Source of the DNA: Thioploca ingrica
GTDB taxonomy: Bacteria; Pseudomonadota; Gammaproteobacteria; Beggiatoales; Beggiatoaceae
DNA length: 64,000 bases
NCBI GenBank assembly: GCA_000828835.1
Contig: AP014633.1
Location: forward strand, 682,001-746,000
Reading direction: 5' to 3'
Shown: positions 19,486 through 29,306 of the stretch, piece after piece
How positions within the stretch are numbered: position 1 is the first letter of the stretch
Layout: each line of letters opens with the position of its first letter
Position numbers and translations under genes: made by a program
Notes under the pieces: generated by a model
What the model was told of the DNA's origin: nothing
The model's input: the letters and a program-made list of their open reading frames with translations, nothing else
The model's database searches: none

Positions 19486-20778
19486 ATGCGTTTTACTACC
19501 CTTGATCAATGGCTTGACTGGCAAACTTCACTGCATCCACGAGAAATAGAATTAGGATTAGACCGTTGTCGTACCGTTGCCCAACGGTTGAATCTATTGC
19601 CACCCCCCTATTTCATTATTACAATAGCCGGCACGAATGGTAAAGGTTCGAGCACCGTTCTACTGGATACGATACTATCAGCGGCGGGTTATCGAGTTGG
19701 TCGTTACACTTCGCCACATCTTTTACGTTACCACGAACGGATTTGCATTGCTGGACAAGAAGTTACTGATGAACAGCTTTGTCATGCTTTTAATGCCATT
19801 GAAACCGTTCGAGATAATATTTCTCTGACTTTTTTTGAATTTTCCACCTTGGCAGCGATGCTGATTTTTAAAACCAGTCAAATCGAACTAGCTCTATTAG
19901 AAGTCGGACTCGGTGGACGATTAGATGCAGTCAATATTTTTGATGCCGATGTGGCACTCGTTACGACGATTGACATTGATCATGTAGATTGGTTAGGACC
20001 GGATAGAGAAAGCATTGCTTTAGAAAAAGCCGGAATTTTACGACCGTATCATCCAGCCGTTTGTTCCGATATTCATCCGCCACAAAGTTTGATAAACTAT
20101 GCGCACCAATTACCAACCGCTTTATATTGTCTTGGTCAGCACTTCACTTATCAACAGCTCGATAATACCCGTTGGTCTTGGCAATATCATTCGGTGATAC
20201 CGGATCAACCAGATAACTGCTTTTCTTACTCCCAGCTCCCTTTACCGCGATTAGTTGGTGATTTTCAATTACAAAATGCGGCCGGGGTATTGATGGTGCT
20301 AAAATTAATCAAAGGATCTTTTGCCTGTTCATTACCCGTTATTCAACAAGGTTTAGTTCAGGCTTATCTTCCGGGTCGATTTCAAATTTTGGCTGGCGAA
20401 ATTAGGCGTATTCTCGACGTTGCTCATAATCCACTGGGTGCACAAGTTTTAAATCAATTACTTTATCAACAACCGAATTACGGTCAAACACATGCCGTCG
20501 TGGGTATGCTAAAAGACAAAGATATTGCTAGCGTTTTCAAAATTATGCGCAATGTGATTGATCACTGGCATGTGGCCCCTTTGAATACCCCACGTAGTGC
20601 TACTGTACCACAACTGCTTGACTATTTACTGGCTTTAGATATCACGTCAGTTCGTCATTATCCTTCTATTACCATTGCTTACCATCAAGCGCTCATGATG
20701 GCACAACCCGGAGACCGAATTGTCGTTTTTGGTTCATTCTATAGTGTTGCTGAGGTATTGCGATTAGAAAAAGAGTGA
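19486..20778 (+). CDS. folC: Folylpolyglutamate/dihydrofolate synthase FolC
   Basis: An ATP-dependent Mur-ligase-like enzyme that makes dihydrofolate and adds glutamates to folate. P-loop GTNGKGSS is at about residues 49-56, then YTSPHLLRYHERI, LLEVGLGGRLDAVN, DIDHVDWLG and the C-terminal RRILDVAHNPLGA. 430 aa fits the family. It lies upstream of glyA, so folate synthesis and folate-dependent C1 chemistry genes are neighbours here; accD, often near folC, is absent. Confidence 0.96.
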   Translation: MRFTTLDQWLDWQTSLHPREIELGLDRCRTVAQRLNLLPPPYFIITIAGTNGKGSSTVLLDTILSAAGYRVGRYTSPHLLRYHERICIAGQEVTDEQLCHAFNAIETVRDNISLTFFEFSTLAAMLIFKTSQIELALLEVGLGGRLDAVNIFDADVALVTTIDIDHVDWLGPDRESIALEKAGILRPYHPAVCSDIHPPQSLINYAHQLPTALYCLGQHFTYQQLDNTRWSWQYHSVIPDQPDNCFSYSQLPLPRLVGDFQLQNAAGVLMVLKLIKGSFACSLPVIQQGLVQAYLPGRFQILAGEIRRILDVAHNPLGAQVLNQLLYQQPNYGQTHAVVGMLKDKDIASVFKIMRNVIDHWHVAPLNTPRSATVPQLLDYLLALDITSVRHYPSITIAYHQALMMAQPGDRIVVFGSFYSVAEVLRLEKE

Positions 20779-20892
20779 TACTTATTTTGTCAAGACTTAT
20801 CTCTGTTGGCAAAATAATGTTATCATTTTAATTTTTATCACTTAATTGGCAACACGTTACGTTTTTTATACAAAAAATAATATAGGTAGTCC

Positions 20893-22146
20893 ATGTTTTC
20901 AAAAGAATTAACTATTGCAAATTTCGACTTGGAATTATGGCAAGCAATCCAAAATGAAACTCGACGGCAAGAGGATCATTTAGAGTTAATTGCCTCAGAA
21001 AATTACGCGAGTCCTCGAGTACTCGAAGCACAAGGTTCCGTATTAACTAATAAATATGCGGAGGGTTATCCCGGGAAACGCTATTATGGTGGTTGTGAAT
21101 TTGTGGATATCGCGGAACAATTAGCCATTGATCGAGCTAAACAGCTATTTAATGCGGATTATGCTAATGTGCAACCCCATTCTGGGTCACAAGCGAATGC
21201 GGCTGTCTACATGGCACTGTTACAACCGGGCGATACCATTTTAGGAATGAGCTTGGCGCATGGTGGGCATTTAACTCATGGTGCCGCAGTCAATTTTTCT
21301 GGCAAATTATACCGTTCCATACAATATGGTCTCAATGATCGCAGTGGGGAAATCGATTATGAGCAAGTGGCTGATTTAGCGCAACAGCATCAACCGAAAA
21401 TGATCGTAGGCGGCTTTAGCGCTTACTCACGAATAGTCGATTGGCAACGGTTACGCGATATTGCCGATGAAGTCGGTGCCTATTTAATGGTCGATATGGC
21501 CCATGTGGCTGGGTTAGTGGCAGTAGGATTATATCCTAATCCCGTACCAATTGCCGATGTGACGACCACCACTACTCACAAAACGTTACGTGGACCACGT
21601 GGTGGATTAATTCTGGCTAAGGCGAATCCCGATATTGAGAAGAAACTCAATTCCGCGATTTTTCCAGGAACGCAAGGGGGGCCACTCATGCATGTTATCG
21701 CCGCCAAAGCGGTTGCCCTGAAAGAAGCTTTACAGCCCGAATTTAAAGCGTATCAAATGCAAGTCCTGACTAATGCCCGAACCATGGCAACCACCCTCAT
21801 AAAATGCGGCTATCAAGTTGTTTCTGGTGGTACGGATGATCATCTGTTTTTAGTTGATTTGATTAATAAAAATATAACCGGTAAAGCCGCTGAAGCCGCC
21901 TTGGGACAAGCCCATATTACGGTCAATAAAAATGCGGTTCCGAATGATCCCAAATCGCCATTTATCACCAGTGGTATTCGAATTGGAACACCCGCCGTAA
22001 CCACCCGCGGATTAGGAACCGCCGAAGTTCGCCAAGTAGCACATTGGATTAGTGATATTTTAGATAACATAGAAGATCTTGATTTACAAGCTAAAATAAA
22101 AGCAGAAGTGCTGGTTTTATGTGCTCGTTTTCCAGTCTATGGTTGA
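20893..22146 (+). CDS. glyA: Serine hydroxymethyltransferase GlyA
   Basis: A PLP enzyme that interconverts serine and glycine while charging tetrahydrofolate with a C1 unit. The N-terminal [15 protein letters not shown], the segment [20 protein letters not shown] and the PLP-lysine motif [14 protein letters not shown] are all intact. 417 aa is normal. No glycine riboswitch was recognised in the 114 bp upstream. The stop is one base from the ribD start, indicating co-transcription; the nrdR gene that often separates glyA and ribD is missing. Confidence 0.98.
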   Translation: MFSKELTIANFDLELWQAIQNETRRQEDHLELIASENYASPRVLEAQGSVLTNKYAEGYPGKRYYGGCEFVDIAEQLAIDRAKQLFNADYANVQPHSGSQANAAVYMALLQPGDTILGMSLAHGGHLTHGAAVNFSGKLYRSIQYGLNDRSGEIDYEQVADLAQQHQPKMIVGGFSAYSRIVDWQRLRDIADEVGAYLMVDMAHVAGLVAVGLYPNPVPIADVTTTTTHKTLRGPRGGLILAKANPDIEKKLNSAIFPGTQGGPLMHVIAAKAVALKEALQPEFKAYQMQVLTNARTMATTLIKCGYQVVSGGTDDHLFLVDLINKNITGKAAEAALGQAHITVNKNAVPNDPKSPFITSGIRIGTPAVTTRGLGTAEVRQVAHWISDILDNIEDLDLQAKIKAEVLVLCARFPVYG

Positions 22147-22147
22147 G

Positions 22148-23287
22148 ATGAGCCATTTAACCCTGCGTTCTGATCATAATTATATGGCACGGGCATTACG
22201 CTTGGCAGAAAAGGGGTTATGGAGTACCGATCCGAATCCCCGCGTAGGCTGTGTCATTGTTCGTGATGGTGAAATTGTTGGTGAAGGCTGGCATCAAGTG
22301 GCGGGTGAACCTCATGCCGAAATTTATGCTTTGCGCATGGCTAAAGAGAAATCAGCGGGTGCAACCTGTTATGTTACCTTGGAACCTTGTTGCCATCATG
22401 GACGCACCCCACCTTGTACCGACGCCTTGATTAAAGCCGGTATTACTCGGGTAGTGGTTGCCATGACGGATCCCAATCCCCTAGTTTCGAGTAAAGGGAT
22501 TGAACAATTATTAAAAGCCGGAATTATAGTCGATACGGGGGTTTTAAGTCACGAAGCCGAACAATTAAACCCGGGGTTTTTTAAGCGAATGCGTTATAAC
22601 CGGCCTTACATTCGCTGCAAATTAGCGATGAGTTTGGATGGACGAACGGCTATGGCTTCTGGAGAAAGTCAATGGATCACTTCTCAAGATGCCCGTCGTG
22701 ACGTACAATGTTTACGAGCACGAAGCTCAGCGATTATGACTGGGGCTGGAACGGTGCTCGCCGATGATCCCTTATTAACCGTGCGTGAAGCAGAATTACC
22801 TTGTCATTTATATCTTAAACTGACTCCCATTAAACAACCTTTACGGGTTATCATTGATACCCATTTAAGTATGCCAATTAACGCTCGTATGCTCAGTTTG
22901 CCTGGGAAAACCCTTATTTTTACCGCATCGCCAAATGAAACCCTTAAAGTGATATTAGAAAAAGCCGGCGCCCAGGTGATTCCTTTACCAGGACGAGAAA
23001 GAGAAGTGGATTTGAAGGCAATGTGTCGAGTCTTAGCTGAAAAATATGAGGTTAATGAGTTACTTATGGAAACTGGTGCCACTTTAGGTGGTTCGATGTT
23101 ACGCGCTGGCTTGATTGATGAATTAGTGATCTATATGGCGCCGATGTTATTAGGTAATAAAGCGCGGGGTCTATTTAACTTACCTGAGATTGAGCAGCTT
23201 GATCAGAATATTTCCTTAGATATTAAAGACATTCGTGCTGTTGGTTGTGATTGGCGTATCGTCGCTCACCCGATTTATTCCCGCTAG
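22148..23287 (+). CDS. ribD: Riboflavin biosynthesis deaminase/reductase RibD
   Basis: Bifunctional enzyme for two early steps of riboflavin synthesis. The N-terminal deaminase carries the zinc site HAEIYAL and PCCHHGRTPPCTDALI. The C-terminal reductase has KLAMSLDGRTAMASGESQWI and a late LLMETGATLGGSML. The frame is open further upstream inside glyA, but ATG 22148 (MSHLTLRSDHNYMARALRLA) gives 379 aa, close to the family norm, and begins just after the glyA stop. No FMN riboswitch was seen. Confidence 0.96.
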   Translation: MSHLTLRSDHNYMARALRLAEKGLWSTDPNPRVGCVIVRDGEIVGEGWHQVAGEPHAEIYALRMAKEKSAGATCYVTLEPCCHHGRTPPCTDALIKAGITRVVVAMTDPNPLVSSKGIEQLLKAGIIVDTGVLSHEAEQLNPGFFKRMRYNRPYIRCKLAMSLDGRTAMASGESQWITSQDARRDVQCLRARSSAIMTGAGTVLADDPLLTVREAELPCHLYLKLTPIKQPLRVIIDTHLSMPINARMLSLPGKTLIFTASPNETLKVILEKAGAQVIPLPGREREVDLKAMCRVLAEKYEVNELLMETGATLGGSMLRAGLIDELVIYMAPMLLGNKARGLFNLPEIEQLDQNISLDIKDIRAVGCDWRIVAHPIYSR

Positions 23288-23429
23288 ATTGAGAGTTATT
23301 GTTTCAATTAGCCTAAATTCCCTTAACTAACTAATAATAGAACAACTCAGTTATACCGATTTATACCACAAAATGAGATAACCTTTGGTATGAAATCAGT
23401 ATTTGCTCAGCATTTCAGGAGATTCTATC

Positions 23430-24824
23430 TTGACAATCCCTAACAACAACGAACCGCAAGATCAACAGCCCATTGCAACCGATAAATCTGCCGATAGCAA
23501 TCTGAGTAAACCTTTGTTAAATCGCAATACGCTTAAAAGTTTGGCTATCAAAGGTTCTATTTGGATTATGATTGGATTTGGGGTAGCCCAATTCCAGCGA
23601 TTGGTAGGAAATGTTATTCTAACTCGGTTATTGTCTCCAGAAATGTTTGGCATGATGAGCATGATAGGCGCCATGTTATCCGCTGTAGCTATGTTTTCTG
23701 ATGTGGGTGTTAAACCCAATATTATTCAAAGCAAACGTGGAGATGACCCTAGTTTTTTACGCACGGCTTGGAGTATGCAAATTGTTCGTGGAATCGGACT
23801 CACTTTAGCAGCAGCCCTAGCTTCTTGGCCATGGTCAATTTTTAGTGATGAGCCACGACTATTTTTATTGGGAATTGTATTAGGATTAGCCTCGATGATC
23901 AGCGGCTTTGATTCAATTTCATTGGTGGTTCATTCCCGTCATATGAATATCAAAATACTGACTATCCTGGGTATCGTCACGTCTACTGTTAGCCTGATTG
24001 CTAAAGTCACCTGGGCTTGGTATTTTCCCAGTGTTTGGGCTTTTGTCGTGGGTACTTTTGTGGGTAATATTATTAATCTGATTGCTAGCCATACCATGCT
24101 GGCGACCATTCCCATGCGGTGGCAATGGGAAACGGAAAGTGTTCGAGAATTTGTCCGCTTTGGGCGGTGGATGTTTATTAGCACCGCCTTAGGGTTTTTA
24201 GCCAGTCGTCTTGATGTCCTTATTTTGGGTCGCATGGGTGGGATGGAAATGGTTGGTTTTTATGTGTTGGCTAAAAATTTAGCTTTGGTAGTGACCACCG
24301 CTTTAAGAAAACTTTCTGCTATGATTTTATTACCCGTTTATTCACGACTGGCTGAGCGAAATATTCAAGAATTACGCCGTAAAACTTTTAAGGTCAGGTC
24401 AATATTGTTAATCTTCTCTTTACCACCTCTATGGTTTCTTATTCTCGGCGGACAGTTTGTTATTGACATTCTTTATGATGAACGTTACCACCAGACCGGT
24501 TGGATGGTACAAGTATTGTCGGTAAGCGCGGTGGCGATTGTGGTGAGAGTGACTCTTGGGCCTATTTTACTGGCAGTGGGTGATTCCTTCCGACACATGA
24601 TTGACACGGCTGCTCGAGTGGGTTTATATATCATATGTATGGCCGCGGGTATGTGGATTGGAGCTATACCCGGCTTTTTAATCGGGATTACGGTGGCTGA
24701 ATGGTTGAGTTATCTCGTATTACTTTTTCTCATCCGTCCGTATGGTGTATCTTTACCTCTCCTGGATTTAGCTGTTTTTAGCAGCACTTTAATCGTTGTT
24801 GGAATAGCGCTCATATTCAACTGA
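23430..24824 (+). CDS. Wzx-type polysaccharide flippase / oligosaccharide exporter
   Basis: Polytopic inner-membrane protein of the MOP (Wzx/MviN-like) superfamily, probably moving lipid-linked glycans. After a polar N-terminal tail, the segment LAIKGSIWIMIGFGVAQFQR and ILTRLLSPEMFGMMSMIGAM is the usual start of such flippases, and about 12 hydrophobic segments follow. The frame can begin at TTG 23403, but AGGAG at 23417-23421 sits eight bases before TTG 23430, so that start is preferred; either way the start codon is TTG. It is convergent with a sulfotransferase, so both may act on surface polysaccharide (inference). Confidence 0.82.
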   Translation: MTIPNNNEPQDQQPIATDKSADSNLSKPLLNRNTLKSLAIKGSIWIMIGFGVAQFQRLVGNVILTRLLSPEMFGMMSMIGAMLSAVAMFSDVGVKPNIIQSKRGDDPSFLRTAWSMQIVRGIGLTLAAALASWPWSIFSDEPRLFLLGIVLGLASMISGFDSISLVVHSRHMNIKILTILGIVTSTVSLIAKVTWAWYFPSVWAFVVGTFVGNIINLIASHTMLATIPMRWQWETESVREFVRFGRWMFISTALGFLASRLDVLILGRMGGMEMVGFYVLAKNLALVVTTALRKLSAMILLPVYSRLAERNIQELRRKTFKVRSILLIFSLPPLWFLILGGQFVIDILYDERYHQTGWMVQVLSVSAVAIVVRVTLGPILLAVGDSFRHMIDTAARVGLYIICMAAGMWIGAIPGFLIGITVAEWLSYLVLLFLIRPYGVSLPLLDLAVFSSTLIVVGIALIFN

Positions 24825-24840
24825 TATGACTGACTATTCA

Positions 24841-25686
24841 TTACCAAGTTTTGGTTACCTTTCGCTTAAGCTTTTTAAAAAAATTAACTGAATTAACATA
24901 CCCAGGTTGTTCTAACCAGAAAGACTGGGTTTTATAACCATATTGGGACATGATAGCTTGAGTTTCTGGAGGACAAGGTAAGCGGGGGTGGAGTCTAATC
25001 GTACTGCGGGTACTCTTTCTCGCTTGTCGGAGAATAGTTGAGTCATACTCTAACTCTAAGAAATCAAATATTCTTGCCATTTCGTGCTGAGTTTGACTAA
25101 TGATATCTTCATATCTAACATCTAAAATAGGAATTTCTTGTTTATCCTTTTCCAGTTTGACCCAATTTTCATGCATGGTCCACAATTTAAGAATTTCTTC
25201 TGCTGACATTCCCTTCCATAACAAATCATCACCATAAAAAACTTTGGCACTTTTGACGACTGGAAAAGGATGTCGAATCAAATGAACATACCGAGCACCC
25301 GGAAAATGTTCTTTTAAAAAAGGCATTATTTCTGGATCAATTTGTTGAAAAGGCTTTTGATCACCTATCCATAACAAATTATCTTTTTGCATGGGTTTTA
25401 AATTAAGAAACCCGTCCTTCATTATAGTTGTTTGTAGAGTAATAAAATTTTCAAGAGGAGTTTTTTCTCGTGAAAGTAAAGCCGTGTACCTTTCTAAGGT
25501 TGCGTTCATCCCGGTGGGAGCATCCCATTGATAGGGAGTAATCTCTAAATTATGATGAAATCGATATAAAATCCAAATAATATCCGATTCGTTAGAAACA
25601 AACACTTGCGGATGAAGATTCATTAATGCCATTAATTGGGTAGAACCACTTCGTTTATTACCGACAATAAAAACAGCCTTTGTCAT
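24841..25686 (-). CDS. PAPS-dependent sulfotransferase family protein
   Basis: It probably transfers sulfate from PAPS to a glycan or small molecule. The 5-prime-phosphosulfate loop is at the N-terminus (AVFIVGNKRSGSTQLMALMN, about residues 4-23) and the 3-prime-phosphate motif is at about 130-145 (ARYVHLIRHPFPVVKSAKVF). 281 aa is typical of bacterial Sulfotransfer_3-type proteins. There is no signal peptide. It is convergent with the flippase gene (16-bp gap), and its start lies beside the IS200/IS605-like element. The acceptor substrate is unknown. Confidence 0.85.
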   Translation of the reverse strand: MTKAVFIVGNKRSGSTQLMALMNLHPQVFVSNESDIIWILYRFHHNLEITPYQWDAPTGMNATLERYTALLSREKTPLENFITLQTTIMKDGFLNLKPMQKDNLLWIGDQKPFQQIDPEIMPFLKEHFPGARYVHLIRHPFPVVKSAKVFYGDDLLWKGMSAEEILKLWTMHENWVKLEKDKQEIPILDVRYEDIISQTQHEMARIFDFLELEYDSTILRQARKSTRSTIRLHPRLPCPPETQAIMSQYGYKTQSFWLEQPGYVNSVNFFKKLKRKVTKTW

Positions 25687-25697
25687 CTTAATTGCGT

Positions 25698-26114
25698 GAG
25701 AGACCCCGTACCTTTAGGTCGGGGAGGGATAGCGCGTCGGCGATAGCCGACCCGGTTCTCACATCCTCTTGTAGTTAAGCTATCTAAGGTTTAAGGTTAA
25801 AACATGAGGTGCTGGTCTTTCCCAGCGGTCAACCGGTTAAGGTGTCCCCGTAAGGGGCTAGTGACGCGGCGGTTTCCCGCCATCTCCCTTCGACAAGGCC
25901 ACACAGCGGCTCTTGCTGTTACCAGCAACGACTAAAACCTGCGGGGCTTTACCTTTCTCCCCAGCTTGATTAAAGCCTTTTAGAGCAGCAGACTCAGGAA
26001 GCATCTGCTGGTAAGTCTTAACGACCCCGGTATGGCGTAGCCACTCTGACTAGCGGCTTAGTCTGGTCAACCTCGCTTTTTCAAGCTCCGCCCTTTAGGG
26101 CGGGGTAGTTGACC
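25698..26114 (-). mobile_element. IS200/IS605-like non-autonomous element (no tnpA or tnpB)
   Basis: Two strong terminal hairpins bound the region: 25704-25724 (CCCCG/ACCT pairing with AGGTCGGGG) and 26086-26105 (CCGCCCTTTAGGGCGG). Both resemble subterminal palindromes of IS200/IS605/IS1341-type elements. On the minus strand the 26086 hairpin would be the left end and the 25704 hairpin the right end. No long open frame exists inside; a short minus-strand frame ends GHLNRLTAGKDQHLMF and may be tnpB debris or coincidence. The interior is GC-richer than its flanks and structured, which would suit an omega-RNA-like transcript. The type assignment is inferred from structure only. Confidence 0.6.
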
Positions 26115-26344
26115 TTTTCTAGAGAAAATTGTAAAAAATATACTATCATCTATTCCAATGAAGTAAAAGCCAGATAACCACCGCCATAAAATACTCTCAG
26201 ATAGAGCGAAACAATAAGCGATTTATCCCCAACGCCAGTTAATATTAGATAATTTTAATATAAGCATAAAAAAACTTTGGCTTGCGACCCACTTCACTTT
26301 TTAAGATACTAACTCGAAAATGACATTAATACTTATTCCAATTT

Positions 26345-27427
26345 ATGGATAGCAAAGTTAATTACGCGCTGATTGGCTTATTGGTTATCATCCTCAGTAT
26401 TCTGTTAGTCGCTATGATATTGTGGTTAAGCGTTGGCACGGAACAGAAGGTTTATGATACTTATCAAGCTTATATACAAGAATCGGTTTCGGGATTGAAT
26501 CGCAAAGCGTCGGTAAAATACCGCGGAGTAGAAGTAGGTTATGTCCGTGATATTAGCCTAATCCCCGATCGTCCCAATGAAGTGCGTGTTCTCTTGGACA
26601 TTGAACGTAATGTACCGATTAAACAAGATACCTTGGTGCTATTATCTACTCAAGGCTTAACCGGTTTAGCCTATATCGAATTAACGGGGGGAAGTATCGA
26701 GTTACCAACGCCGCTGCGTCAACCCGGGCAACCCTACCCGGAGATTAAAACGAAACCCTCCCTCCTGGTCCGCTTAGACACAACGATTTCAACCTTATTA
26801 ACTCATTTAGAAAAAGTATCTGAAATAGCGAATCATTTTTTAACGGGGGTTAATTTTGATAGGGATCTTACCGGTAAGTTATTAAACAATTTTAATCACT
26901 TATCTCGAGCAGTAGACGAACTCCTTTCCGAAAAAAATCTCGTGGCGGTTACGAATACTTTACATCATGTGGAAAGTGTCACCGGGACTTTTGCTAAGCG
27001 CACTGAAAATATCAACGCCGGTTTACTCAATTTAGAACAAACCACCGGTAACCTGAATAAAATGAGTTCACAGATGTCAAATTTATTAACTCAATTAGAA
27101 ACGAGTTTAATGACTTTCTCAACCACAGCTAATAGTTTCAACGACACGGCTAAACTGATCAACCACATGGTCGAATCGAATCGCCAAGATGTTGAGAAAA
27201 CCACGCAAGCGGTTGCCAAAACGGCTACCAACATCACTCAAGCCGTTCAAGAAAGCCGTGAAGATATGAATTATTTTACGCGCCAAGCCTTACCTGAAGT
27301 TACTACTTTACTACGGGAGTTGCATATTCTATTAAATACCTTACGGAGTTTCACTCAAGAATTAGAGCATAAACCGAACATGCTATTATTCGGTAAATCC
27401 AAACCGGTTCCTGGTCCAGGTGAATGA
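26345..27427 (+). CDS. MlaD/MCE-domain lipid transport protein
   Basis: Periplasmic lipid-binding subunit of an MCE-type ABC transporter. One membrane anchor (about residues 8-29, ALIGLLVIILSILLVAMILW) is followed by an MCE domain (about 38-120: SVSGLNRKASVKYRGVEVGYV, LLSTQGLTGLAYIEL) and a long helical, probably coiled-coil tail with repeated Thr/Asn-rich heptads. 360 aa is normal for the YrbD/Ttg2C-like long form. The next gene overlaps by eight bases and encodes the auxiliary lipoprotein. The usual ATPase and permease genes upstream are missing; the mobile element lies there instead. Confidence 0.9.
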   Translation: MDSKVNYALIGLLVIILSILLVAMILWLSVGTEQKVYDTYQAYIQESVSGLNRKASVKYRGVEVGYVRDISLIPDRPNEVRVLLDIERNVPIKQDTLVLLSTQGLTGLAYIELTGGSIELPTPLRQPGQPYPEIKTKPSLLVRLDTTISTLLTHLEKVSEIANHFLTGVNFDRDLTGKLLNNFNHLSRAVDELLSEKNLVAVTNTLHHVESVTGTFAKRTENINAGLLNLEQTTGNLNKMSSQMSNLLTQLETSLMTFSTTANSFNDTAKLINHMVESNRQDVEKTTQAVAKTATNITQAVQESREDMNYFTRQALPEVTTLLRELHILLNTLRSFTQELEHKPNMLLFGKSKPVPGPGE

Positions 27428-28043
27428 GGACGTGAAAAATTTATTTCATGCGCTTGGTATAGGGATTTTACTCTGGATCAGCGGATGTAGTGTTATTTCC
27501 GCAGCGGATTCAACCATACCACGGACTTACTTACTAGATATTCCTTTACCCACCGTGTCATCACCGCCACGTCATGGCAAAACCCTGTTAGTTGCTGTTC
27601 CACAATCGGCACCGGGATTTGATACCCCAGCACTGGTTTATATTCGTACACCTTATGTATTGGAATATTACACTCAAAGTCAATGGGTTGATACCCCGGC
27701 ACGGATGTTGTTGCCACTGTTAGTCAGTCGCTTAGAAGCCAGTGGCTTATTTGGCGCCGTACTCTCTGCTTCTACTTCGCCGGTCGTTGGCGAATGGCGT
27801 CTCGATACCGAAATTGTGCGGTTTCAACAAGAGTTTTTAACTGAACCCAGCCAAATACGCCTAGTCTTAAGAGTCCAACTATTAGATATGGCAGCGCGTC
27901 AAGTTATTGCAACCGGGTTATTGGAAATCAAGGAAAATACGCCCAGTGAAGATGCCGAAGGGGGTGTATTAGCGGCTAACCAAGTGATCGCTCGTGCTTT
28001 AAATGAGGTCGTTGCTTTTATAGAAAAACAAATGCAGCCATAA
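27420..28043 (+). CDS. ABC-type transport auxiliary lipoprotein (PqiC/LptE-like)
   Basis: Probable outer-membrane-facing lipoprotein partner of the MCE transporter. A lipobox-like ISGCS is at about residues 20-24, after a hydrophobic stretch. The family pattern YLLDIPLP, LLVAVPQSAPGFDTPALVYI, TPARMLLPLLVSRLEASGLF and a final VVAFIEKQ matches the ABC-type transport auxiliary lipoprotein family. The likely start is GTG 27420, inside the end of the MCE gene, which implies coupling. 207 aa is ordinary. Confidence 0.85.
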   Translation: MNEDVKNLFHALGIGILLWISGCSVISAADSTIPRTYLLDIPLPTVSSPPRHGKTLLVAVPQSAPGFDTPALVYIRTPYVLEYYTQSQWVDTPARMLLPLLVSRLEASGLFGAVLSASTSPVVGEWRLDTEIVRFQQEFLTEPSQIRLVLRVQLLDMAARQVIATGLLEIKENTPSEDAEGGVLAANQVIARALNEVVAFIEKQMQP

Positions 28044-28154
28044 ATACCACAATTGTTACTGATTTCTCTCAACTTTTTAAAACCCAATTCTTTTCAGGTT
28101 AGCGTTTATTTTGCTATCAAGTTGTTATCTCACGCAGAGAGGGGATCATACAAT

Positions 28155-28694
28155 ATGATGAAATATTTAAAATTATTAATATTAATCCCGCTGATTTCAC
28201 TCATTTCTCACCGCAGTTATGCTAATGCCCCGGTTTTTTTACCCAACCGTAAAATATCCGATTATGTTCTCGATTTTAAACCTATTTATTTTCCTTGGGC
28301 TCTCAACAATAGGAACAGTAGCACATTTTGGAATAATGACCATCAAGAAATCGACTGTCTAACGGCAGCGGTAAGTCAACCCAACATGAATCAGTGTTGG
28401 CAACGTCAAGCACAATATTCAACCCAACAACTCAACCAGTTGTTAACCGCAATGCAGCAAATTTTTGGCAATAATCATGAGCAATGGTTGCAACTTAATC
28501 AACTCAACCATAAGTGGGAACAATTAAGAGAGCAGATTTGTTTATGGGAAAAAGCGACTTTCGGAGTCGGTTTGGTAGCACCCATGGTTTATCATAATTG
28601 CATTACTTTTTATAATGATCAATACTTGGAAACGTTAAAAGATTTACTTTATACCGTTTACCAAAGCCGATTGGATTGGAATCATCCTGACTAA
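28155..28694 (+). CDS. Exported protein with LprI/DUF1311-like domain
   Basis: Signal peptide at about residues 1-24 (ending HRSYANA). The mature part has the LprI-type pattern: a first Cys (CLTAAVSQPNMNQCWQRQAQ), a central LNHKWEQLREQICLWE helix, and GLVAPMVYHNCITFYNDQYL near the end. This family covers small periplasmic Cys-rich proteins, some proposed as lysozyme inhibitors; that function is not shown here. The frame opens earlier at 28053, but ATG 28155, just after AGAGAGGGGATC, starts the signal peptide. Confidence 0.6.
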   Translation: MMKYLKLLILIPLISLISHRSYANAPVFLPNRKISDYVLDFKPIYFPWALNNRNSSTFWNNDHQEIDCLTAAVSQPNMNQCWQRQAQYSTQQLNQLLTAMQQIFGNNHEQWLQLNQLNHKWEQLREQICLWEKATFGVGLVAPMVYHNCITFYNDQYLETLKDLLYTVYQSRLDWNHPD

Positions 28695-28727
28695 TAACCC
28701 GTTTTTTTATCAATCAAGGCGAACTTT

Positions 28728-29057
28728 ATGAGTGTTTTAAAGATGTTCATTACCACTGTTGTTATCACGCTACCAATGATGAGTCGTGTTGAAGCCAAAC
28801 CACCTTCTATTGATTACCAATGGAGTGGGTACGAAGGTATTCAAAAACAATGCGTTCAAACAGCAAAAAAAACGATGCAAGAAATGAAATTTACTATCAG
28901 TTCTTCAACCGCAGGTAATCAAGAAACCGTTGGTTATCAAGGCGATTACAAAGGCGTTATAGCCTGTTTACCGGATAAAACGGTCGTATTTATCGTGGCG
29001 GGACCAGATTATAAGCAAGCAGAACTGCTAAGTAAGCGACTTAAAAATAATTTTTAA
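28728..29057 (+). CDS. Small exported protein of unknown function
   Basis: A signal peptide (about 1-23, MSRVEAKP) is followed by about 85 mature residues with two Cys (KQCVQTAKKTMQEM and VIACLPDKTVVFIVAGPDY). The order helix, strand, strand, helix suggests a compact alpha-beta fold. It is not recognised as a named family. It follows the LprI-like gene by 33 bp on the same strand and ends just before a long inverted repeat, so the two may form a small operon. Confidence 0.6.
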   Translation: MSVLKMFITTVVITLPMMSRVEAKPPSIDYQWSGYEGIQKQCVQTAKKTMQEMKFTISSSTAGNQETVGYQGDYKGVIACLPDKTVVFIVAGPDYKQAELLSKRLKNNF

Positions 29058-29063
29058 GAATCT

Positions 29064-29120
29064 ACTCGTCGTGAGTTTAAGGTAACAAGGGGTTGCCAAC
29101 TAGCTAACCTCACGACGAGT
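29064..29120. repeat. 12-bp perfect inverted repeat with 33-bp loop
   Basis: Arms ACTCGTCGTGAG (29064-29075) and CTCACGACGAGT (29109-29120) are perfect complements. The loop contains a second imperfect pairing (GGTAAC with GTTGCC). No T-run follows on either side, so it is not a standard terminator; it may be a repeat remnant or a processing stem. It ends about 185 bp before gyrA. Confidence 0.55.
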
Positions 29121-29306
29121 TGGGTGCGTTTTGTTATTCACTTCTTCAAGTAATCGCAATGGGATTTTAATAAATTATAGCGTTAACTAAAATCTTAAAA
29201 CATTCCCAGTTTTAATTCAGTTGGAATCAAATAAATATGATATAATTCAAATATTTTTTAATATTGCACAGTATTATATTGATAAACTAAGGATACCTCA
29301 ATTTAA

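Noticed and set aside
20779..20892. Possible glycine riboswitch before glyA
   Set aside because: The spacer is only 114 bp and AT-rich, with no conserved riboswitch core visible.
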